Source: Mycolicibacterium rutilum | Lineage (GTDB): Bacteria; Actinomycetota; Actinomycetes; Mycobacteriales; Mycobacteriaceae | Length of the DNA stretch: 64,000 nt | Assembly (NCBI RefSeq): GCF_900108565.1 | Contig: NZ_LT629971.1 | Coordinates: 1,364,001-1,428,000 of the forward strand | Direction: 5' to 3' | Program-made: the position numbers and the translations under genes | Shown here: piece by piece, positions 25,959 through 35,470 of the stretch | Position numbering within the stretch: position 1 is the stretch's first letter | How the letters are laid out: each line of letters opens with the position of its first letter | Notes under the pieces: model-generated | Databases searched by the model: none | Told to the model about the DNA's origin: nothing | What the model saw: only the letters and a program-made list of their open reading frames with translations

Positions 25959-27299
25959 CTATCCGAGCCAGTCCAGTACCGCCGCGGCGGTCCACGACTG
26001 CTGCATGCTGCCCAGCGGCTCACCGGTGAACGGTTCGTAGTACTCCGCGAAGGTGCCGTCGCTGGCTTGGCGCAGCCCTTCCTGGCGTAGCAGCCGTGCC
26101 CGTTCGGCCCAGCCGCGCCGGGCGAAGCACCAGGAGAACAGCCACGTCATCACCGGCCACACGGGTCCGCGCCAGTACTCGCGGGGCCGGAAGTCGCGCG
26201 ACACCGGCGATGTCGACGGGATGCAGGCGTACTTGAGGTCCGGGTGCGTGCAGAACCGCGGTCCCTCGAGCAGCTTCACCAGTGTGCGCTCCCGGTCGTG
26301 CGGCAGCCCACCGCACAGCAGCGGGGCGAACTGCGCGACTGTCTCCGTGGCGATCCACTGGCCGGAGCGGACGTCGTAATCCCTTGCTGCGCCGGTTCTT
26401 TCGTCCGTAGCGTCGATGACGCCGGCGCGGAACCGCTCGGCCCAGGAATACAGGTCGCGGACGTCGGCGTTGGGGCGCCGGTAGTCCTCGCCGATCTCGG
26501 CGAGCACATCGCAGGCCACCGCGAGGATCGCCGAGACGAAGACGTCTTCGACCGCGAAGCTCATCACTTTCGGCAGTAGATCGTCGTCGTAGCGGGCCGA
26601 CTTCATCTCCTCGAGCAGCCACAGGTAGCGGTCGTACTCGAGGTCGGACGGCCGCTGTGTGGCGTCGGTGACGATCGTGTTGTCCTCGCGTTGATACTCG
26701 GGCACGTTGCCGGGAATCACGTTGGCGTAGGCGCCGTCCCAGCGCGGCGAGTTGTCCATCCCGGACTCCCAGCCGTGGTACAGCGTGACGCGGCCGTGTT
26801 GGTTGGGGTCGCGGGCTTCGGCCAGCCAGCGGTGCCAGTTGACCAGGTCGTCCCAGCGGCGGTCGAGGAAAGCCTCGGCGACGGCGCGGGTGGAGCGGCC
26901 GCGGGTGCGGGCGTGGTCGAGGATGCGTTGCACGGCGATTGCGTGCACCGGCGGCTGGGTGATCCCGGAGGTGTGCCGGTTGCGGGGAGCGTGGGCGGCC
27001 AGCGCGGAGGTGGCCCAGCGCGCCGGCCCCGGGAAATAGCCGTCGACGCCGTTGGCGAACACGATGTGCGGGATCATGCCGTTGGTCCACTGCGCCGACA
27101 GCAGGGTGTCGAGTTCCACGACCGCGCGTTCGACGCTCAGCGGGGCCAGCCCGATCGCCACGAACGCCGCGTCCCAGCTCCACATGTGGGGGTAGAGCAG
27201 CGGCGCGGCCGTGGTCATGGTGCCCAGGTCGTTGCCGCGCAGCAGATAGGCGGCGCGGGCAGCGAGTTGCGTCGGGGCGAAGCTGTGGTCGGGTGGCAT
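25959..27299 (-). CDS. ggh: Glucosylglycerate hydrolase (GH63)
   Basis: 446 residues from ATG 27299, the same length as the characterised Mycobacterium hassiacum enzyme; the frame extends upstream but conserved sequence begins MPPDHSFAPTQLAARAAYLL. The (alpha/alpha)6 barrel contains YHGWESGMDNSPRWD with Asp182 and SDGTFAEYYEP with Glu419, the general acid and base pair described for the M. hassiacum enzyme. It hydrolyses glucosylglycerate, a solute accumulated under nitrogen limitation, to glucose and glycerate for recovery. No signal peptide, so cytosolic. It is divergent from an SDR gene. Confidence 0.9.
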   Translation of the reverse strand: MPPDHSFAPTQLAARAAYLLRGNDLGTMTTAAPLLYPHMWSWDAAFVAIGLAPLSVERAVVELDTLLSAQWTNGMIPHIVFANGVDGYFPGPARWATSALAAHAPRNRHTSGITQPPVHAIAVQRILDHARTRGRSTRAVAEAFLDRRWDDLVNWHRWLAEARDPNQHGRVTLYHGWESGMDNSPRWDGAYANVIPGNVPEYQREDNTIVTDATQRPSDLEYDRYLWLLEEMKSARYDDDLLPKVMSFAVEDVFVSAILAVACDVLAEIGEDYRRPNADVRDLYSWAERFRAGVIDATDERTGAARDYDVRSGQWIATETVAQFAPLLCGGLPHDRERTLVKLLEGPRFCTHPDLKYACIPSTSPVSRDFRPREYWRGPVWPVMTWLFSWCFARRGWAERARLLRQEGLRQASDGTFAEYYEPFTGEPLGSMQQSWTAAAVLDWLG

Positions 27300-27353
27300 C
27301 CGTTCCATGATGCGTCCCCCGGCTTCCGCGCGCAGGTCGGTTGAGGGGGTGTG

Positions 27354-27359
27354 TACGGT
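27354..27359 (+). promoter_or_regulatory. -10 element TACGGT (leaderless)
   Basis: TACGGT ends 7 nt before ATG 27367 of the SDR gene; no ribosome site precedes that ATG. Confidence 0.4.
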
Positions 27360-27366
27360 CGAGCCC

Positions 27367-28035
27367 ATGCCGACCGCGATGATCACGGGCGCTTCGCGAG
27401 GGCTGGGCACCGCGATTGCGACGGCCCTCGCCGACACCCACACGTTGTTTCTGGCGGGCCGGCCGTCGGCGGCGCTCGACGAGGTCGCGGCGCGGTTCGG
27501 GGCCACCACATGGCCGATCGACCTGACGGACGTGCCCGGGATCGAGGCGGCAGTAGAGCCGATCGTCTCGCTGGATGTGCTGATCCACAACGCCGGCGCG
27601 GCTTATCCGGCGCGGGTCGCCGAGTCGACCGTTGATGAGTGGCGGGCCACCATGGAAGTCAATGTCATTGGCGCCGTGGGGCTTACGCTCGCGCTGCTCC
27701 CTGCGCTGCGGGCGGCGCGCGGCCACGTGCTGTTCGTGAACTCCGGCGCGGGCATCAACGCGTCGCCGGGACTGGCGTCGTACTCGGCGAGCAAGTTCGC
27801 TCTGCGGTCGTTCGCGGACTCGCTGCGCGCCGACGAACCGTCGCTGCGGGTGACGTCGGTGCATCCGGGGCGGATCGCGACCGAGATGCAGGAGGGGTTG
27901 GTCGCCTACGAGGGCGGCACGTACGACCCGTCGCGGTTCTTGAGCGTCGAGAGTGTGGCGCGCGTCATTGCCGACGCGGTGCACTCGCCGCCGGATGCGC
28001 ACGTGCACGAGGTGATCGTCCGCCCGCGCTCCTAG
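27367..28035 (+). CDS. Short-chain dehydrogenase/reductase
   Basis: 222 residues from ATG 27367; an ATG at 27307 is in frame but TACGGT sits 7 nt before 27367, arguing for a leaderless start there. The NADP-type glycine motif is TGASRGLG (7-14). HNAGAAYP, the catalytic Ser in VNSGAG, and Tyr-Lys in YSASK complete the SDR set. PGRIATEM is the nicotinamide loop. The substrate is unknown. The gene ends 11 nt before a palindromic repeat copy that may terminate it. Confidence 0.88.
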   Translation: MPTAMITGASRGLGTAIATALADTHTLFLAGRPSAALDEVAARFGATTWPIDLTDVPGIEAAVEPIVSLDVLIHNAGAAYPARVAESTVDEWRATMEVNVIGAVGLTLALLPALRAARGHVLFVNSGAGINASPGLASYSASKFALRSFADSLRADEPSLRVTSVHPGRIATEMQEGLVAYEGGTYDPSRFLSVESVARVIADAVHSPPDAHVHEVIVRPRS

Positions 28036-28046
28036 CCCCCTCGGTG

Positions 28047-28100
28047 GGCGATTTCGGTGTAGTTAGTGGCGCTGGACGCATCTACCTACACCCGAATCGC
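28047..28100. repeat. Palindromic repeat element, copy 1
   Basis: An imperfect 54-bp palindrome: the arm GCGATTTCGGTGTAG pairs with CTACACCCGAATCGC (2 mismatches). It shares GCGATTT(C/G)GGTGT(A/C)GTTAGTGGCG with copy 2 (28986-29039). The distal arm contains the TAG stop of the leftward DUF559 gene. It lies between convergent genes and can serve as a bidirectional terminator. Confidence 0.7.
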
Positions 28101-28943
28101 TGCTCGGATGATCGCGATCACCCGATCGGGGTATGCGGTGAGGTCGAGCCAAGTGAAGCGGAGCACCTGCCAGCGCAGCAAAATGATGTTGTTCTGACGC
28201 ACACGGTCCTGGTGGAACTCGTCCGAGCCTGAGTGGAAACCGAGACCGTCGACCTCGATCGCGACCTTCGCCCGCGGAAACGCCACGTCGACCTTGTAGC
28301 CGCCGACGGGGTAGTTCGCCTCCCAGCCGACGATGCCCGCCTCTCGCAGCAGCCTGATGAGAATCCGCTCCGCCGGAGAGCGCGCTCCGTCGGACGCCGC
28401 CTGCAGGAGGACGCGCGCCGCCGGTGACCCGTATCGGCCCTTGTTGCGCATATGGGCACGCCACAGCTCAGGCAGTTCGACATCGCGTTGAAGAGCACGA
28501 TCCATGATTTTGGCGCCGTCGCGGATCCGCGTCGCCGCTTCGATCACCGTCAGGGGCAGTGCGGTGACCCGCAGGCCGCCCTGCTCGACGATGTCCTGCG
28601 GTGCCAGGTCGCGTCGCCGAAGCCGCACACCCTTCTGGGCCCGGCCACTGGCGTTGCGCGGCATCGTCACCTCGACCGTCTGCGGTGCGAATTGCGTTAT
28701 GCCGTGCCACCATCCGGCCGCCAGCCCACTGGCGACGGCGTGCGGTCCGAGGCTCCACACCGCGACCCGGATACGGGCGGCGTCCGTGAACGGTCGGTCG
28801 TCGACGAAGTACACCCCACGCGCACATCGACGCCATTGACCTGACCGCACCCGTCGGGTTACGGCGTCTTTGGTCAACCCGGCGGCGCGGGCTTGGTCTA
28901 GCGTCAACACGCCGTCGTGGAGCCGCAGAATTTCGCTGAGCAC
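28086..28943 (-). CDS. DUF559-type protein: AbiEi-like N-domain plus Vsr-like nuclease fold
   Basis: 285 residues from GTG 28943. Residues about 5-50 (LTLDQARAAGLTKDAVTRRVRSGQWRR) form the AbiEi/TA-system winged-helix domain. The C-terminal domain (about 185-285) has the Vsr/DUF559 restriction-endonuclease-like pattern with Glu192, Asp219 (KVDVAFP), Glu230 and Asp232 (AIEVDG), then HQDRVRQN. The acidic set suggests a metal-dependent nuclease; biochemical function of the family is mostly unknown. No toxin or methylase partner is adjacent. Both ends are bounded by copies of one palindromic repeat, and the gene is missing from this interval in M. tuberculosis, so it may have been inserted. Confidence 0.75.
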   Translation of the reverse strand: MLSEILRLHDGVLTLDQARAAGLTKDAVTRRVRSGQWRRCARGVYFVDDRPFTDAARIRVAVWSLGPHAVASGLAAGWWHGITQFAPQTVEVTMPRNASGRAQKGVRLRRRDLAPQDIVEQGGLRVTALPLTVIEAATRIRDGAKIMDRALQRDVELPELWRAHMRNKGRYGSPAARVLLQAASDGARSPAERILIRLLREAGIVGWEANYPVGGYKVDVAFPRAKVAIEVDGLGFHSGSDEFHQDRVRQNNIILLRWQVLRFTWLDLTAYPDRVIAIIRAAIRV

Positions 28944-28985
28944 GTCGATTTGGACGCACCGGACGTCCCGACCGGTTCCACTGCT

Positions 28986-29039
28986 GGCGATTTGGGTGTC
29001 GTTAGTGGCGGTCAGCGCAACTAACTACACCGAAATCAC
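28986..29039. repeat. Palindromic repeat element, copy 2
   Basis: An imperfect palindrome with arms GATTTGGGTGTCGTTAGT and ACTAACTACACCGAAATC, stem about 22 bp with 4 mismatches. It is a direct repeat of copy 1 and contains the TGA stop of leuS in its distal arm. It separates leuS from the DUF559 gene. Confidence 0.7.
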
Positions 29040-31879
29040 AAGACGATGTTGACCAGGCGGCCGGCGACCACGATCACCTTCTTCGGCGTGGCCCCGCCCA
29101 GGAACGCCTGCACCTTCTCGTCGGCCAGCGCCGCGGTCTCCAACGTGTCGGCGTCGGCGTCCGCAGCGACGGTGATCCGCCCACGCACCTTGCCGTTGAC
29201 CTGCACCGGGTACTCGACGGTGTCCTCGACGAGGTACTGCGGGTCGGCCACCGGGAACGGGCCGTGCGCCAGCGACGTCTCGTGTCCCAGCCGCCGCCAC
29301 AGCTCCTCGGCCAGGTGCGGCGCCAGCGGCGCGACCATCAGCACCAACGGCTCGAGCGCCGCGCGCGCCGTGACCCCCTGCTTCGTCAGGTGGTTGGTGT
29401 ACTCGATCAGCTTGGCCGCGGCGGTGTTGTTGCGCAGGTTCGTGTAATCGTCGGACACACCGGCGATGGTGCGGTGCAACAACTTCAGCGTCGCATCGTC
29501 GATCGCCTCGTGTTCGGCGACCCGGTTGGCACCGGTCTCCTCGTCGACGACCAGCCGCCACACCCGCTGCAGGAACCGGTGCGCGCCGACGACGTCCTTG
29601 GTCGCCCACGGCCGCGACGCCTCCAGCGGACCCATCGACATCTCGTAGACCCGCAGCGTGTCGGCGCCGTAGCTGTCGCAGATCTCGTCGGGCGACACCG
29701 AGTTCTTCAGGCTCTTGCCGATCTTGCCGAACTCCTGGAACACCTCGATCTCGCCGTCGGGGCTGGTCCAGTAGAACTTCCCTTCGCGCTCAACGACTTC
29801 CGCCGCTGGCACATATGCCCCGCGCGCGTCGGTGTACGCGAACGCCTGGATGTAGCCCTGGTTCACCAGTCGGCGGTACGGCTCGCGGGAGCTGACGTGG
29901 CCCAGGTCGTAGAGCACCTTGTGCCAGAACCTCGAATACAGCAGGTGCAGCACCGCGTGCTCGACGCCGCCGACGTACAGGTCGACGCCGCCCGGGTCGT
30001 CGGCGCCGTGCTCGGCGGGCCGCGGCCCCATCCAGTAGGCCTCGTTCTCCTTGGCGCACAACGCGTCCGAATTGTACGGGTCGGTGTAACGCAGCTCGTA
30101 CCACGAGCTACCCGCCCACTGCGGCATGACGTTGGTGTCGCGGGTGTAGGGCTTGAGCCCGTCGCCGAGATCCAGCTCGACATGAACCCACGACGTCGCC
30201 TTGTTCAGCGGCGGCGAGGGCTCACTGTCGGCGTCGTCGGGATCGAACAGCACCGGCGAGTAGTCGGGCACATCAGGCAGTTCCACCGGCAACGCCGATT
30301 CCGGCAGCGGATGCGCGCGGCCGTCCTCGTCGTAGACGATCGGGAACGGTTCACCCCAGTAGCGCTGCCGCGCGAACAGCCAGTCGCGCAACTTGTACTC
30401 CACGCGCGGCCGGCCGCGGCCCTCGGCGTTCAGCCGGTTGGTGATCGCCTCTTTGGCCGACGCGATGCTCAGGCCGTTCAGGTAGTCGGAGTTCACGATC
30501 TCGCCGTCGCCGGTGTACGCGGCTTCCGAGACATCGCCTCCCGCAACGACTTCCGCGATCGGCAGCCCGAACGCGGTCGCGAAGTCCCAGTCGCGCTGGT
30601 CGTGCCCCGGCACCGCCATGATGGCACCGGTGCCGTAACCCAGCAGCACGTAGTCGGCGATGAACACCGGCACCCGCTGCTTGTTGGCCGGGTTCGTCGC
30701 GTACGCACCAGTGAACACCCCGGTCTTGGTCTTGCTCTCCTGGCGCTCCAGGTCCGACTTCGCCACGATCGACGCGCGGTAGCCGGCCACCGCCTCGGCG
30801 GGCGTCGCCGCCCCGTTCGTCCACCGCGAATCGACGCCGTCGGGCCACTGGTCGGCGACCAGCCGGTCCACCAACTCGTGCTCGGGCGCCAGCACCATGT
30901 ACGTCGCGCCGAACAGCGTGTCCGGGCGCGTGGTGAACACCTCGATGTCACCGGCGTCCGTACCGAACAAGACCGACGCGCCGGTCGAGCGGCCGATCCA
31001 GTTGCGCTGCATGGTCTTGACCTTCTCCGGCCAGTCCAGCAGCTCCAGGTCGTCGAGCAGCCGATCCGAGTACGCGGTGATGCGCATCATCCACTGCCGC
31101 AGCCGCTTACGGAACACCGGGAAGTTGCCGCGCTCGCTGCGCCCGTCGGAGGTGACCTCCTCGTTGGCCAGCACCGTGCCCAGTCCGGGGCACCAGTTCA
31201 CCAGCGAGTCGGCGCGATACACCAGCCGGAACCCGTCGATGACGTCGGCCCGCTCGGCCGCCGACAGCGCCGACCAGTCCCGGCCGTCCTCCAGAGCCCT
31301 TGCCCCGGAATCGAACTCGGCAATCAACTCCCCGATGGGCCGCGCCCTGTTCAGGCCGGGGTCGAACCACGCGTTGTAGATCTGCAGGAAGATCCACTGC
31401 GTCCACTTGTAGAAGTCGACGTCGGTGGTGGAGAAGCTGCGGCGCGAATCGTGCCCGAACCCGAGCCGGCCCAGCTGACGCCGGAAGTTGACGATGTTGG
31501 CCTCGGTGCGGATGCGGGGGTGCGTTCCGGTCTGGATCGCGTACTGCTCGGCGGGCAGGCCGAACGCGTCGAAACCCAACGCGTGCAGCACATTGCGCCC
31601 GGTCATCCGGAAGTACCTGGCGTAGACGTCGGTGGCGATGTAGCCCAGCGGATGCCCGACGTGCAGTCCCTCACCCGACGGGTACGGGAACATGTCCTGG
31701 ACGAACATCTTGTCCGCGGGCACCGCGGCGCCGTCGGGCGGCGCGAGCGAGCCGACAGGGTTCGGCACGTGGAATGTCCCGTGCTCGTCCCACCACTGCT
31801 GCCAGTCACGCTCGATCCGCCCGGCCAGTTCCGCGGTGTAGCGGTGTTGCGGGGTCTCGGTGGTCGGCGCTTCGGTCAC
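29036..31879 (-). CDS. leuS: Leucyl-tRNA synthetase
   Basis: A 947-residue class I synthetase charging tRNA-Leu. [17 protein letters not shown] has the HIGH-type HVGH at 73-76. KIGKS at 719-723 is the KMSKS loop. Between them lies the CP1 editing domain that hydrolyses mischarged tRNA. The C-terminal tRNA-binding domain ends [12 protein letters not shown] to GRLVNIVL. Start GTG 31879 has TACCCT 6 nt upstream, so the mRNA is probably leaderless. The stop codon lies inside palindromic repeat copy 2. Confidence 0.97.
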   Translation of the reverse strand: MTEAPTTETPQHRYTAELAGRIERDWQQWWDEHGTFHVPNPVGSLAPPDGAAVPADKMFVQDMFPYPSGEGLHVGHPLGYIATDVYARYFRMTGRNVLHALGFDAFGLPAEQYAIQTGTHPRIRTEANIVNFRRQLGRLGFGHDSRRSFSTTDVDFYKWTQWIFLQIYNAWFDPGLNRARPIGELIAEFDSGARALEDGRDWSALSAAERADVIDGFRLVYRADSLVNWCPGLGTVLANEEVTSDGRSERGNFPVFRKRLRQWMMRITAYSDRLLDDLELLDWPEKVKTMQRNWIGRSTGASVLFGTDAGDIEVFTTRPDTLFGATYMVLAPEHELVDRLVADQWPDGVDSRWTNGAATPAEAVAGYRASIVAKSDLERQESKTKTGVFTGAYATNPANKQRVPVFIADYVLLGYGTGAIMAVPGHDQRDWDFATAFGLPIAEVVAGGDVSEAAYTGDGEIVNSDYLNGLSIASAKEAITNRLNAEGRGRPRVEYKLRDWLFARQRYWGEPFPIVYDEDGRAHPLPESALPVELPDVPDYSPVLFDPDDADSEPSPPLNKATSWVHVELDLGDGLKPYTRDTNVMPQWAGSSWYELRYTDPYNSDALCAKENEAYWMGPRPAEHGADDPGGVDLYVGGVEHAVLHLLYSRFWHKVLYDLGHVSSREPYRRLVNQGYIQAFAYTDARGAYVPAAEVVEREGKFYWTSPDGEIEVFQEFGKIGKSLKNSVSPDEICDSYGADTLRVYEMSMGPLEASRPWATKDVVGAHRFLQRVWRLVVDEETGANRVAEHEAIDDATLKLLHRTIAGVSDDYTNLRNNTAAAKLIEYTNHLTKQGVTARAALEPLVLMVAPLAPHLAEELWRRLGHETSLAHGPFPVADPQYLVEDTVEYPVQVNGKVRGRITVAADADADTLETAALADEKVQAFLGGATPKKVIVVAGRLVNIVL

Positions 31880-31885
31880 GTGAAC

Positions 31886-31891
31886 AGGGTA
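31886..31891 (-). promoter_or_regulatory. -10 element of leuS (leaderless)
   Basis: On the minus strand TACCCT ends 6 nt before the leuS GTG, and there is no ribosome site between. Confidence 0.4.
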
Positions 31892-32056
31892 TAAGCACGC
31901 CGATCGGCGCTTGCTCGGCCACGGGTTGGTCTCGGTTCCGTTGCAGGGAAGTCAGGACACGGTTGCAGGTCGATTCCGGCCCTGGTGGCTATTGCTCGGC
32001 CGTGGATACAGTCAGCGCCTGACCCTGACCCGTGCTGTTCGGAAGGACCGACGCAG

Positions 32057-33031
32057 ATGATCGAGATCGCCCCTCGCTGGCGGATTCTGGCCGCAGGTGT
32101 GGCCGCCGCCACCGCCGGCGTCCTCGGTGTCGCGGGCACCACCGCATCGGCGCAGCCGCTCGTCCCGCAACCCCCGCTGCCCGCTCCCGCGACCGTCACC
32201 CAGACCGTGACCGTCGCCCCCAATGCGATGCCCGTCACCCAGCCCGGTGTGAGTTCGGCCACCGGCGTGGCGCCCGTCGCCGCCGCCGGAACGGCCCCCG
32301 CCACCACCCCCGGTCTGGTCGCCGCGCCTGTGCCGGCTGCGGCTCCGGTCCCCGCCATCCAGCCCGCCGCGTCCGGCACCCTCAGCGAGTTCTTCGCCGA
32401 GAAGGGCGTCGCGATGGAGCCGCAGGCCAGTCGCGACTTCACGGCGCTCAACATCGTGCTGCCGATGCCGCGCGGCTGGGCCCACGTGCCGGACCCCAAC
32501 GTCCCGGACGCGTTCGCCGTGATCGCCGACCGGGTGGGCGGCAACGGGCTCTACACGTCGAACGCCCAGATCGTGGTCTACAAGCTGGTCGGCGACTTCG
32601 ACCCGAAGGAAGCCATCAGCCACGGCTTCATCGACAGCCAGAAGCTGCCCGCGTGGCGCTCGACCGCCGCGTCGTTCGCCGACCACGGCGGCATGCCGTC
32701 GTCGCTGATCGAAGGCACCTACCGCGAGAACGCGATGACGCTGAACACCTCGCGCCGCCACGTCATCGCCACCGCGGGCCCCGACAAGTACCTGGTGTCG
32801 CTGTCGGTGACCACCAGCGTCGATCAGGTAGTCGCCGCCGCCGACGCCACCGACGCGATCGTCAACGGCTTCCGGGTCAGCGTTCCGGGCCCGGCTCCCG
32901 CGCCGGGCGCACCGGCGCCCGCGCCCGCCCCGGGTGCACCCGCCCCGGCCGTACCGAACGTGTCCGCACTGGGCGTCGCCACCCCCGCGGCGGCCCAAGC
33001 CGCACCGCAGCCGGTGGGGCTAGGAGGGTAG
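32057..33031 (+). CDS. mtc28: Secreted proline-rich antigen, Mtc28-like (LpqN/LpqT family)
   Basis: 324 residues from ATG 32057, with GGAAGGA about 11 nt upstream. Signal peptide about 1-33 (RILAAGVAAATAGVLGVAGTTASAQ). A Pro/Ala/Val-rich linker (34-105) is followed by a globular LpqN-type domain (about 108-278: DFTALNIVLPMPRGWAHVPDPNVPDAFAVIADRVGG). The C-terminal tail has repeated APAPGAP units. M. tuberculosis Rv0040c (Mtc28) is a secreted immunodominant antigen; its physiological role is not established. It is divergent from leuS. A strong GC hairpin follows. Confidence 0.9.
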   Translation: MIEIAPRWRILAAGVAAATAGVLGVAGTTASAQPLVPQPPLPAPATVTQTVTVAPNAMPVTQPGVSSATGVAPVAAAGTAPATTPGLVAAPVPAAAPVPAIQPAASGTLSEFFAEKGVAMEPQASRDFTALNIVLPMPRGWAHVPDPNVPDAFAVIADRVGGNGLYTSNAQIVVYKLVGDFDPKEAISHGFIDSQKLPAWRSTAASFADHGGMPSSLIEGTYRENAMTLNTSRRHVIATAGPDKYLVSLSVTTSVDQVVAAADATDAIVNGFRVSVPGPAPAPGAPAPAPAPGAPAPAVPNVSALGVATPAAAQAAPQPVGLGG

Positions 33032-33035
33032 ACAT

Positions 33036-33067
33036 GTCCCCCGGGCGAAGCCTGGCGCCCGGGGGAC
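33036..33067 (+). terminator. Perfect 12-bp GC hairpin after the mtc28-like gene
   Basis: GTCCCCCGGGCG pairs perfectly with CGCCCGGGGGAC around an 8-nt loop, beginning 5 nt after the stop codon. There is no T-tract after it. Confidence 0.7.
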
Positions 33068-33096
33068 GCCCCACCTGCCCGCGGTGCGGCGCCTCG

Positions 33097-33102
33097 TAAG
33101 CT
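33097..33102 (+). promoter_or_regulatory. -10 element TAAGCT (leaderless)
   Basis: TAAGCT ends 6 nt before ATG 33109. Confidence 0.45.
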
Positions 33103-33108
33103 GATCCC

Positions 33109-33459
33109 ATGTTCATTGCCGCGGTGTTGTGTCTCTGCGCCGCCGTCGTGACCGGGGCGATCGGGGCGTGGATGCTGACCCGCCCGCCGGCGGGCGACGC
33201 CGTGCGCGAGGTGCTGCGCTCGGTGGCGCCCACCCAGTTGGCGGCCGCCGCGATGCTCGCGGCCGGCGGCGCCGTCGCGCTCGCCGTCGACTCCGGCACC
33301 GGGTTGGTCTTGTTGGTGATCTGCGTGCTCGGCGCGCTCGGCACCGTCGGCGCCGGATGCTGGCAGAGCGCCAAGTCCGTCGCGACCCGGGAAGCCGCGG
33401 CACCGGCGGGCGCCTGCGGCGGGGGCGCGTGCGCGACCTGCACGCTGTCGTGCAGCTGA
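33109..33459 (+). CDS. Small membrane protein (Rv0039c-like)
   Basis: 116 residues, matching Rv0039c (115). Hydrophobic segments at about 1-23, 44-60 and 64-84 (LVLLVICVLGALGTVGAGC) give three membrane helices. The C-terminal tail is Cys-rich (CGGGACATCTLSCS), with a possible metal-binding or disulfide role. Function unknown. It converges with yqgE, 3 nt away. Confidence 0.8.
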   Translation: MFIAAVLCLCAAVVTGAIGAWMLTRPPAGDAVREVLRSVAPTQLAAAAMLAAGGAVALAVDSGTGLVLLVICVLGALGTVGAGCWQSAKSVATREAAAPAGACGGGACATCTLSCS

Positions 33460-33462
33460 GGT

Positions 33463-34080
33463 TCAGTTCCTGCTGACGTCGATCGGGTGGGTCGCGAGCA
33501 GCGACAGCGGCAACGGCTGACGCCGCAGCACCCGCGACCACAGGTCGACCCGCGGCTCGACCAGGACGTCGGACGGCAACGCGGACAACACGATCCAGTC
33601 GTCGCGTTCGATCTCGCCCTCGAGCTGGCCGATCGTCCACCCGGAGTAGCCCGCGTAGATCCGCACCCCTTCGACCACCGGCGCGATGGCGTCGGGGTCG
33701 GCGTCGAGATCGACCATCACCATCCGGCCCTGCACGTGGCGCAGGCCGGGCACCCCGGTGGCGTCGACGCCGACGCGCAGCGACGCCAGACACAGCGCGG
33801 CGTCTCGTTTGACCGGCCCGCCGATGAACATCGTCTTCGGTTTGGCCGACAGCTTCGCCCACTGCGGCAGCACGTTGTAGACCGCGGTCTCGCTCGGCCG
33901 GTTGAGTACCACCCCGAGGGTGCCGCCGTCGTTGTGCTCGACGACGTAGATCACGCTGCGGCGAAACGTCGGCTCCAGCAGGTCGGTGTTCGCGAGGAGC
34001 AGGGTGCCTGCCCGCACCCGAGGCGCGGCAGGAGCGACGAAGTCCTCCGGATCCTCTGACTGCGCCACGTTGTCCATCAT
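33463..34080 (-). CDS. YqgE/AlgH (UPF0301) family protein
   Basis: About 205 residues from ATG 34080 (ATG 34077 is equally possible); a far longer frame upstream is a shadow of the MFS gene. [39 protein letters not shown] is the family signature, followed by FIGGPVKRD and [22 protein letters not shown]. Rv0038 is the M. tuberculosis equivalent. The fold is known but the role is uncertain. It is divergent from the MFS gene. Confidence 0.92.
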   Translation of the reverse strand: MMDNVAQSEDPEDFVAPAAPRVRAGTLLLANTDLLEPTFRRSVIYVVEHNDGGTLGVVLNRPSETAVYNVLPQWAKLSAKPKTMFIGGPVKRDAALCLASLRVGVDATGVPGLRHVQGRMVMVDLDADPDAIAPVVEGVRIYAGYSGWTIGQLEGEIERDDWIVLSALPSDVLVEPRVDLWSRVLRRQPLPLSLLATHPIDVSRN

Positions 34081-34158
34081 GGCACCAGCCACGGCCGTAG
34101 TGGCGGACAAGCGCGCCCCGCCGCGATATTTGTACTGTGGGTCCGGTCCCGATCCGAC

Positions 34159-35460
34159 GTGCTTAGGAACGTGATCCCTCCGGTGGCTGACCCCCGTGCG
34201 CTTCTCGAACTCTGGCGGTCGGTGCGCGGTATGCAGGAGTTCCGCCGGCTGCTCGAATTGCGCGCGGTCAGTCAGTTCGGCGACGGCTTGTTCGCCGCCG
34301 GCCTGGCGGGCGCGATCCTGTTCAACCCCGAGCGCGAGGCCGAGCCGTGGGCGATCGCGGGCGCGTTCGCCGTGCTGTATCTGCCCTATTCGCTGCTGGG
34401 GCCGTTCGCCGGCGCGCTGCTGGACCGCTGGGACCGGCGGCTGGTGCTCATCGGCGCCAACCTCGCGCGGCTGCTGCTCGTCATCGCAGTCGCCGCCCTG
34501 CTGGCCGCCGGCGCCACCGACATCCCGATCCTGTTGGGCGCGTTGATCGTCAACGGGTTCACCCGGTTCGTCTCCTCGGGTCTGTCGGCGGCGCTGCCCG
34601 ACGTGGTGCCCCGCGAACGGGTGGTGGCGATGAACGCCGTGGCGACGGCGACCGGGGCGGCGGCCGCGTTCTTCGGCGCGCTGTTCATGCTGCTGCCGCG
34701 CACGCTGTTCGGCGACGACGACACCGGCGCGTCGACGATCATCTTCCTGGTCACCCTGCCGGTCGCGCTGGCGCTGCTGCTGTCGGTGCGCTTTCCGCCC
34801 GATGTGCTCGGTCCGCACGAGAGCAAGCGCTCGATCCACGGGTCGGCCCTCTACGCCGTCGCCACCGGATGGGTGCACGGCATCCGCACCGTCGCGGCGG
34901 TGCCGACCGTCGCGGCGACGCTGGCGGGGCTGGCCGCACACCGGATGGCGTTCGGCATCAACTCGCTGCTGGTGCTGGTGATCGTGCGGCACACCGAAGC
35001 ACACGTCGTCGCGGGCCTGGGTACCTCGGTGCTGTTCCTCAGCGCGGGCGGGGTCGGCGGCTTTCTGGCCACCATGGCGACACCGACGCTGATCCGTCGC
35101 TTCGGGCGCTACGGCGCGGCCAACGGCGCGCTGGGGTTCGCCGCGGTGGTGCAGCTGGCCGGGACGAGCCTGCACGTGCCCCTGATGGTGGTGTGCGGCT
35201 TCCTGCTCGGCGCGGCGGGCCAGGTGGTCAAGTTGTGCGCCGACTCGGCGATGCAGATCGATGTCGACGACGCACTGCGCGGCCACGTCTTCACCGTGCA
35301 GGACGCGTTGTTCTGGATGTCGTTCATCCTCGCGTTGTCCGTGGCGGCCGCCGTGATCCCGCTCGACGGCCGCGAACCCTGGCTCGCGGCAGCCGGCGTC
35401 GGGATCTACGTCGTCGGGCTCGGCGCGCACGCGGGCCTGGCACGCAACCGTCGGGGTTAA
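34159..35460 (+). CDS. MFS transporter (Rv0037c-like)
   Basis: 433 residues from GTG 34159; GTG 34183 ([11 protein letters not shown]) is an alternative. Twelve hydrophobic segments are visible, with the MFS loop motif [15 protein letters not shown] between helices 2 and 3. Helix 4/5 loop [24 protein letters not shown]. The substrate is unknown; similar drug/metabolite exporters flank this locus in M. tuberculosis. The downstream TIGR03084 gene begins within about 10 nt, so they share an operon. Confidence 0.88.
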   Translation: MLRNVIPPVADPRALLELWRSVRGMQEFRRLLELRAVSQFGDGLFAAGLAGAILFNPEREAEPWAIAGAFAVLYLPYSLLGPFAGALLDRWDRRLVLIGANLARLLLVIAVAALLAAGATDIPILLGALIVNGFTRFVSSGLSAALPDVVPRERVVAMNAVATATGAAAAFFGALFMLLPRTLFGDDDTGASTIIFLVTLPVALALLLSVRFPPDVLGPHESKRSIHGSALYAVATGWVHGIRTVAAVPTVAATLAGLAAHRMAFGINSLLVLVIVRHTEAHVVAGLGTSVLFLSAGGVGGFLATMATPTLIRRFGRYGAANGALGFAAVVQLAGTSLHVPLMVVCGFLLGAAGQVVKLCADSAMQIDVDDALRGHVFTVQDALFWMSFILALSVAAAVIPLDGREPWLAAAGVGIYVVGLGAHAGLARNRRG

Positions 35461-35470
35461 GGTGACCGGC

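Noticed and set aside
32880..32960. Repeated APAP coding units
   Set aside because: This is low-complexity Pro/Ala tail sequence of the Mtc28-like protein, known in the family.
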